Both the position numbers and the translations under genes were made by a program. This document shows, in pieces, positions 24,115 through 29,126 of a stretch of DNA of 29,126 nucleotides (the stretch's first letter is position 1; every line of letters starts with the position of its first letter). The DNA is from Bacteroidales bacterium (GTDB taxonomy: Bacteria; Bacteroidota; Bacteroidia; Bacteroidales; Rikenellaceae). The notes below the pieces were generated by a model that did not search any database, was not told the DNA's origin, and saw only the letters and a list, made by a program, of their open reading frames with translations. The stretch covers positions 1 to 29,126 of the forward strand of contig CASPAC010000020.1 in assembly GCA_949419965.1 (NCBI GenBank), written 5' to 3'.

Positions 24115-25459
24115 TCAGAATACTCCCAAGTTGTCCAGGAATACCAGCAGCAGCACCGCCGGGCAGAGGTAACTCAGCAACACAGCGAAGATACGCCGTA
24201 TGCGGAAGTTGAGACGTCCCTGGTTGGTGATTTCAGCCTCCAGAATCTTGGGATCGAGGCGCCAGCCCACGAAGATGCAGGTGAAGAATCCGCCCACGGG
24301 CAGCAGGATGTTGGCCGTCACGTAGTCGAGCGAATCGAAAAGGTTGAGTCCGCAGATCCGCCATCCGTCCAATATGCAGCGAGAGCGAGGCCAGTGCGGC
24401 CAGTGCCAGGGTGCCTCCCGTGGTGGTCCAGGCGGCTCCGCGACGGCTCAGATGCCACTCCTCGTGGAGGTAGACCGTGATGACTTCGTGCAGCGAGATG
24501 GTCGACGTGAGCGCGGCGACGACCAGCAGCAGGAAGAAAACCGACGACCACACCATGCTCAGCGGCATGCCGTTGAAGATGCCCGGCAGCGTGATGAATA
24601 CCAGCGAAGGGCCCGACGACGGTTCGATGCCGGCGCTGAAAACGGCCGGAAAGATCATGATGCCGGCCAATACGGCCACCAGCGTGTCGAGGATCGTGAC
24701 GTTGAGCGCCGTGTGCCGCAGGTTGGTTTCCGGCTTGAAGTAGGAAGCGTAGGTCACCATCGTGCCGATGCCGATCGAGAGCGAGAAGAACGCCTGTCCC
24801 AGAGCCGTCAGCACCGTCGCAGCGGTCACTTTCGAAAAGTCGGGCAGCAGGAAGAACTTCAGCCCCTCCGCGCCGTCGGGCATCAGCAGCGAATGGATCG
24901 CCAGTGCGATCAAGATGATGAACAGCAGCGGCATCAGCACTTTGGCCGACCGCTCGATCCCTTTCTGCACGCCCATTGCGATGACGAAATGGGTGGCCAG
25001 GACGAAGACGGAGGTGTAGAGCAGCGGCCGCCACGGATTGCGGATGAAGCGTTCGAACATGCCCGCGTACTCTTCGGCCGTCGTATATTGCGCCAGCTCG
25101 GCCGTCACCGAATGGACCATGTATTCGGCCGTCCAGCCCGAAACTACAAAGTAGAAGCCCAGAATCAGGAATGCGGCCAGCACGCTGTTGTATCCCAGGA
25201 AGCTCCACTTGTTGTCGAGTGCCCGGTAGGCACCCACGGCGTTGCGGTGCGAGGCGCGGCCCACCGTGAATTCGGCGATCATCAGCGGCAGGCCCAGCAT
25301 CAGCACGCAGAGGATGTAGATGGCCAGAAAGGCCCCGCCGCCGTTGTTGCCGGCCACATAGGGGAAGCGCCAGATGTTTCCCAGCCCCACCGAGCTGCCT
25401 GCGGCGACCAGCACGGCGCTCAGTTTGCCGCCCAGCGTGGCGCGTTGCGTTCGATTCAT
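24115..25459 (-). pseudogene. Sodium:neurotransmitter symporter (NSS) family transporter, frameshifted
   Basis: Predicted sodium-coupled amino-acid symporter of the LeuT fold. The start MNRTQRATLGGKLSAVLVAA (ATG 25459-25457) and the first sodium/substrate region GSSVGLGNIWRFPYVAGNNG (about residues 21-40) are intact, and many membrane segments follow. Near residue 361 (about 24376) the frame breaks: after LAALASLSL the original frame gives 47 unrelated residues to a stop at 24233, while a neighbouring frame continues ILDGWRICGLNLFDSLDYVT, VGGFFTCIFVGWRLDPKILE and a last membrane helix to a stop at 24115. One extra base or two missing bases explains this; the repaired protein would be about 447 residues, normal for short bacterial members. 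A sequencing error is possible. Lies 38 bases downstream of the cytidylyltransferase-like gene. Confidence 0.8.
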
Positions 25460-25497
25460 ATCCGTCTCAACCTAACTTGATCTCTGTGCTTTGTTCC

Positions 25498-26148
25498 TCA
25501 GTGCATTCCGCGCGCCGAGGCTATGACTTCGGCCATGGCGAAGTCTTCGGGATAGTCGATGTCCATGCCTTCGATCCGGTCGACGACGGCCATGTAGGGG
25601 CGGTCGCCGATGCGGCGGCGGCGTTCGCACCACAGCTGGCGCGGGAAGATGAAAAAGGCGCTCGTTTCGATGTAGACCGGTTCGATGGTCTGCGTGCGGG
25701 GAATGTTGTCGGGCGAGTAGTTGAGCGGGCGGCCTTCGTACCAGGCGAAGGTCTGTATCTTCTCCGCGCTGAATGCCGAATCGCAGTTGCCCGACCGTAC
25801 CTGTTCCAGGGCTTCGTCGATCGTCTCCGGGCGGATGAAGGGCGAGGTCGCGTGTGCCAGCACATAGAGGTCGGCATGCACTTCGGCCGTGAAAGCGTCG
25901 TATATCTCGGCGCCCAGCGTGGTGTCGAGGTCGAGCCGCTCGGGGCGCTGCAGGAACCGTACCCCTTCCGGCAGCAGCGGACGGATCGTCTCGTTGCTGC
26001 AGTAGACATAGGTTTCGTCGATGCCCTGCGTGCGGAGCAGGGCCCGGAGTATGTGGCACAGCAGGGGTTCGCCGCCCAGCAGGCGCAGGTTCTTGCCCTC
26101 GACGCGCTGGCTGTTCAGACGGATGGGTACGAATGCTACGGTTTTCAT
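25498..26148 (-). CDS. Acylneuraminate cytidylyltransferase-like (CMP-sugar synthetase)
   Basis: Probable nucleotidyltransferase of the NeuA/KdsB type that activates a sugar acid with CTP. The 216 residues fit the short catalytic form. The N-terminal nucleotide loop is VPIRLNSQRVEGKNLRLLGG (about residues 7-26, with the conserved R, S, R, K and N); ATSPFIRPETIDEA (about 100-113) matches the family's second motif; DIDYPEDFAMAEV near the C-terminus is the usual closing motif. The sugar (neuraminate, legionaminate, Kdo or other) cannot be told, and no synthase gene is near. Start MKTVAFVPI. It is 3 bases behind the LuxE-like gene and 38 bases ahead of the symporter gene, suggesting one transcript. 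Confidence 0.82.
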   Translation of the reverse strand: MKTVAFVPIRLNSQRVEGKNLRLLGGEPLLCHILRALLRTQGIDETYVYCSNETIRPLLPEGVRFLQRPERLDLDTTLGAEIYDAFTAEVHADLYVLAHATSPFIRPETIDEALEQVRSGNCDSAFSAEKIQTFAWYEGRPLNYSPDNIPRTQTIEPVYIETSAFFIFPRQLWCERRRRIGDRPYMAVVDRIEGMDIDYPEDFAMAEVIASARGMH

Positions 26149-26151
26149 CGG

Positions 26152-27120
26152 TTATTGTACTAAAAGGTTGCAGCCCCGGATTTCGGCGCGGTCGATGCGG
26201 CCTTCGATTTCGAACGAACCGTCGGCCAGCACGCGGCCCACGTCCTGCGTCTCGATGAAGGCGCACGACCAGCGGTTGGCCAGGTCGGCGATGTTGAGTC
26301 CTCCGCGGGCGCCTGCTGCGAGACGGTCGAACGGGTCGTTCACGTCGCGCGTCGTCACCCGCATCCAGCCCGGGCAGCGGAAGCGGTTGCCTCCCTGCGA
26401 GTAGGCTTGCGAGGTCAGTTCGGCCATGCCGTACTCCGAGTGGATTTCCGCAACGCCGAATGCTTCGCAGAGTATTTCGTGCAGGCGTTCCTTGGCCACT
26501 TCCTCGCGGTAGCCTTTCATGCCGCCCGTCTCCATCACGACGGTGTTTTGCAGTTTCGGTGCATAGCGTTCCGCCAGTTCCAGCAGGGCATAGGTCACGC
26601 CCAGAAGGATTTTGGGCTTCGGGTCCGCCGCCATGTCGCGCAGCAGGGCTTCGTGGTTGTCGAGGTAGAAGCCGCCCGAACCGCAGTCGCCGATCAGCCG
26701 GTCGGCCATGTAGACCAGCGACGAGCCTTTGCGCCGCAGGTAGTTGGGCAGCAGGGCGTAGAGGCTCCATCCGGCCGGTTCGCCGTAGAAGGTGCGGAAC
26801 GAGGCCCTGAACGCCTCTTCGTACATCGCCAGCGAGCGCATCGGGTGGCGCGAAGGGGTCATGCCCGTGGTCGACGACGAGGTGAAGACGGCTTCCGGTT
26901 CGCATCCGCCGCAGTAGACGTTGTGCGTCTTGAATAGTTCGATCGGCAGGTAGGGAATCCCGGCGAACGTCCGCACCTCTTCCGGCCGGATGCCTGTCAG
27001 CGACAGGTATTCGCGGTAGGACGGGCACTCCGCCGCCTGGAAGCGGAAAAGTTCCAGCGCCGCAGCTTCGAATTCCGCGTCGGTCCTGATGCCGAATATG
27101 TTGTGTGTTGCGTTCTTCAT
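26152..27120 (-). CDS. LuxE/PaaK-like acyl-activating protein
   Basis: A 322-residue member of the acyl-protein synthetase (LuxE) group of adenylate-forming enzymes, which activate a carboxylate as acyl-AMP and pass it to a thiol. Features: the Ser/Thr-rich phosphate loop FTSSSTTGMTPSRH at about residues 79-92, ETGGMKGYREEV at 197-208, SEYGMAELTSQAYS at 228-241 and TQDVGRV...GRIDRAEIRG near 291-316. It lacks the C-terminal domain of full acyl-CoA ligases, as LuxE proteins do. The acyl substrate is unknown. First gene of a probable operon with the CMP-sugar synthetase-like gene (3-base gap) and the NSS transporter. The start MKNATHNIFGIRTD is supported by length; no clear promoter was found in the 200 bases upstream. 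Confidence 0.78.
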   Translation of the reverse strand: MKNATHNIFGIRTDAEFEAAALELFRFQAAECPSYREYLSLTGIRPEEVRTFAGIPYLPIELFKTHNVYCGGCEPEAVFTSSSTTGMTPSRHPMRSLAMYEEAFRASFRTFYGEPAGWSLYALLPNYLRRKGSSLVYMADRLIGDCGSGGFYLDNHEALLRDMAADPKPKILLGVTYALLELAERYAPKLQNTVVMETGGMKGYREEVAKERLHEILCEAFGVAEIHSEYGMAELTSQAYSQGGNRFRCPGWMRVTTRDVNDPFDRLAAGARGGLNIADLANRWSCAFIETQDVGRVLADGSFEIEGRIDRAEIRGCNLLVQ

Positions 27121-27273
27121 CGGAGGTCGTGTGGCATCTGCCGTATTCTTGTTTTGCCGGTTCCGAGTGTGTCGTGCCGGTTTTGCAATGGCCGTGGTCG
27201 AAACTATCTTCTTCCCGTTCCGGTAGGGTGCACAAAATGGCTGTCTTTTCGGTTCTTCAGAGGTGTCCGGAAA

Positions 27274-27305
27274 CCATAATCGGAACCCGCGGGTTCCGAT
27301 TATGG
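27274..27305. terminator. Perfect 32-bp palindrome downstream of infC
   Basis: Two 16-base halves (starting CCATAATCGGAACCCG) are exact reverse complements without a spacer, and AAACC/GGTTT bases extend the pairing outside. It lies 22 bases after the infC stop. On the minus strand it is followed by TTTCC only, so a classical T-tail is missing; it may be a terminator, an RNA 3'-end stabiliser or a protein site. The rest of the gap 27121-27327 shows no gene. Confidence 0.5.
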
Positions 27306-27327
27306 GGTTTCATGCTGCCGCAAACGA

Positions 27328-27867
27328 CTATTTCTTGTTTTTCGGAGCGAGCATCATGTTCATCTTCTTGCCGTCGAGCTTGGGCATCATCTCCACCTTG
27401 GCGACCTCCTCGAGGTCGGTGGCGAAGCGCAGGAGCAGAATCTCGCCCTGCTCCTTGAAGACGATCGAGCGGCCGCGGAAGAAGACATAAGCCTTGACCT
27501 TGGACCCTTCCTTGAGGAAGTTGGTCGCGTGCTTGAGCTTGAAGTTATAGTCGTGGTCGTCGGTCTGAGGCCCGAAGCGAATCTCCTTGATGGTGACCTT
27601 CACCTGGTTGGCCTTCAGTTCCTTGGCTTTCTTCTTCTGCTGGTAGAGGAACTTCTGGTAGTCGGCGATGCGGCAGACGGGAGGATCGGCCTTGGGCGAA
27701 ATCTCGATCAGGTCCAGCTCCATCTCGTCGGCCAGACGCAGGGCGTCGCGGATCGACAGAACCTGCGGCTGTTCGATGTTTTCGCCTACCACGCGCACTT
27801 CGGGAGCGGTGATCTCCGAGTTGATGCGGTGGGGATTCTCCTTGACAGGCGGGCGGCGTCCGCCCAT
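27328..27867 (-). CDS. infC: Translation initiation factor IF-3
   Basis: Binds the 30S subunit, prevents premature 50S joining and monitors start codon and initiator tRNA. From the ATG at 27867 it has 179 residues: the N-terminal domain begins near [20 protein letters not shown] (about 13-32), followed by [20 protein letters not shown], a lysine-rich linker helix ([17 protein letters not shown]) and the C-terminal domain ([20 protein letters not shown]...[16 protein letters not shown]). The frame stays open upstream to 27945 and encodes a Pro/Asn/Arg-rich stretch like other Bacteroidota IF-3 N-termini; an ATC codon at 27933-27931 could be the true, non-AUG start (see findings). It follows thrS in the usual order, but rpmI and rplT do not follow. 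Confidence 0.94.
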   Translation of the reverse strand: MGGRRPPVKENPHRINSEITAPEVRVVGENIEQPQVLSIRDALRLADEMELDLIEISPKADPPVCRIADYQKFLYQQKKKAKELKANQVKVTIKEIRFGPQTDDHDYNFKLKHATNFLKEGSKVKAYVFFRGRSIVFKEQGEILLLRFATDLEEVAKVEMMPKLDGKKMNMMLAPKNKK

Positions 27868-27986
27868 GGCCGGTTTCGGTCGGTTGTTCCCGGGGTTGAA
27901 CGGCCTCGGCGGGAACGGTTTCGGTGCTGCGATAGTTGTAGTGTATTAGTGTGTGTTACAATCTGTTGCGGCCTATGTCGCAATCG

Positions 27987-29126
27987 TTATTCCTTTTTCA
28001 GCTTGTTGGCTTCCATTTCGTCCTTGACCAGCGAGGTCATGCGGTCGCAGAAAGCCTCCATCGTCATCTGGCCCTGGTCGCCGTCGCCTTGTGCGCGTAC
28101 GGAAACCAGTCCTTCGGACGCTTCCTTTTCGCCCACGATCAGCAGGTAGGGGATGCGTTTGAGTTCGTTGTCGCGGATTTTGCGGCCGATCTTCTCGTTG
28201 CGGTCGTCGATCTGCGCGCGGATGTCGTTGACGTTGAGATAGTCGACCACTTTCTGCGCATAGTCGTTGAACTTCTCCGAGATCGGCAGCACCACCACCT
28301 GGTCGGGCGAGAGCCACAGCGGGAACTTGCCGCCCGTGTGCTCCAGCAGCACGGCCACGAAGCGTTCCATCGAGCCGAACGGCGCGCGGTGGATCATGAT
28401 CGGGCGGTGCAGTTTGTCATCGGCACCCTTGTAGGTCAGGTCGAAACGCTCGGGCAGGTTGTAGTCCACCTGGATCGTTCCCAGCTGCCATTTGCGGCCG
28501 ATGGCGTCCTTGACCATGAAGTCCAGCTTGGGTCCGTAGAAAGCGGCTTCGCCGTATTCCACCACCGTGTTGAGGCCTTTCTCCTTGGCGGCCTGCATGA
28601 TGGCCGATTCGGCTTTCTCCCAGTTCTCGTCCGAGCCGATGTACTTTTCGCGGTTGTTGGGATCGCGCAGCGAAATCTGTGCCGTGTAGTTGTCGAACTT
28701 GAGCGTGCGGAAGATGTAGAGCACGATGTCGATCACGCGTTCGAACTCTTCCAGCAGTTGGTCGGGGCGCACGAAGAGGTGGGCGTCGTCCTGCGTGAAA
28801 CCGCGTACGCGCGTCAGGCCGTGCAGCTCGCCCGACTGTTCGTAGCGGTAGACGGTGCCGAATTCGGCCAGACGGACGGGCAGCTCCTTGTAGGAGCGGG
28901 GCTTCGAACGGTAGATCTCGCAGTGGTGCGGGCAGTTCATCGGTTTGAGCAGATACTCCTCGCCCTCGATGGGCGTGTGGATCGGCTGGAACGAATCCTT
29001 GCCGTATTTGGCATAGTGGCCCGAGGTCACGTAGAGTTCCTTGTTGCCGATGTGGGGGGTGATGACCTGCTGGTAGCCGTACTCCTTCTGCACGCCGCGC
29101 AGGAACTGCTCCAGCCGGTCGCGCAG
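27987..29126 (-). CDS. thrS: Threonyl-tRNA synthetase, 5' part outside the window
   Basis: Charges tRNA-Thr with threonine; class II synthetase. The window holds the last ~379 codons, from within the catalytic core to the stop, so the TGS and editing domains are missing only because of the window edge. Visible: [19 protein letters not shown] (motif 1 region), [10 protein letters not shown] with the first zinc-binding cysteine, [20 protein letters not shown] and DDAHLF (motif 2 and the zinc histidine), [13 protein letters not shown] (zinc histidine and motif 3), then the anticodon-binding domain from about [20 protein letters not shown] to the Lys-rich end NKLKKE. The frame continues to the window edge ([17 protein letters not shown]). 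infC follows in the same direction with about 50-120 bases between, depending on its start. Confidence 0.96.
   Translation of the reverse strand: MRDRLEQFLRGVQKEYGYQQVITPHIGNKELYVTSGHYAKYGKDSFQPIHTPIEGEEYLLKPMNCPHHCEIYRSKPRSYKELPVRLAEFGTVYRYEQSGELHGLTRVRGFTQDDAHLFVRPDQLLEEFERVIDIVLYIFRTLKFDNYTAQISLRDPNNREKYIGSDENWEKAESAIMQAAKEKGLNTVVEYGEAAFYGPKLDFMVKDAIGRKWQLGTIQVDYNLPERFDLTYKGADDKLHRPIMIHRAPFGSMERFVAVLLEHTGGKFPLWLSPDQVVVLPISEKFNDYAQKVVDYLNVNDIRAQIDDRNEKIGRKIRDNELKRIPYLLIVGEKEASEGLVSVRAQGDGDQGQMTMEAFCDRMTSLVKDEMEANKLKKE

Overview
The window reads as chromosomal DNA of a GC-rich (about 60%) member of Bacteroidales, most likely Alistipes (Rikenellaceae). The grounds are the protein families (fused class I fumarase, the Bacteroidota-type malate dehydrogenase, BatD/BatE, a cobalamin-dependent ribonucleotide reductase as the only one seen) and several promoters of the Bacteroidota type, with TTTG or TTG about 19-21 bases upstream of TAnnTTTG. 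The genus is an inference from memory, not from a search. I see no tRNA, rRNA, CRISPR array or intact transposase.

Layout, left to right. Positions 1-5300: the 3'-truncated class II aldolase gene (-); a long gene-poor stretch ending in a terminator; a TPR membrane protein gene with ribH (-); then, divergently, recF and a DUF721/DciA-like gene (+) ending in a strong terminator. Positions 5300-9460: nrdJ (-), an AT-rich small membrane protein of unknown function and ridA (-), back-to-back promoters, and a META-domain lipoprotein (+). Positions 9458-15611, all on the minus strand: class I fumarase, batD, batE, recR and malate dehydrogenase. Positions 15612-18330: a repeat-bearing intergenic region, then rpsA with a near-consensus promoter and a structured leader.

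Positions 18398-25459 are the unusual part. A secreted DKNYY-repeat gene is followed by a composite repeat unit, then lpxK-punA-ssb with their own promoter and terminator, then a second copy of the repeat unit in inverted orientation, then a frameshifted sodium:neurotransmitter-symporter-family gene. Each unit holds, in the same internal order, a 130-bp block (126 of 130 identical between copies), an unrelated spacer, a MITE-like element of about 430 bp with 34-bp terminal inverted repeats, and an orphan fragment of a variable C-terminal domain resembling the Fibrobacter-paralogous/DUF1566 type. The lpxK-punA-ssb block could therefore be an invertible segment, and the orphan fragments have conserved ends and divergent centres.

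Positions 25498-29126 (-): an acylneuraminate-cytidylyltransferase-like gene and a LuxE/PaaK-like acyl-activating gene that probably form an operon with the symporter; then infC and the 3' part of thrS. infC is followed by a perfect 32-bp palindrome rather than by rpmI-rplT.

Functionally the window is mostly housekeeping: central carbon metabolism (aldolase, fumarase, malate dehydrogenase), DNA replication and repair (recF, DUF721, nrdJ, recR, ssb), translation (rpsA, infC, thrS), cofactor, lipid A and purine metabolism (ribH, lpxK, punA), with accessory and decaying sequence concentrated in the gaps.
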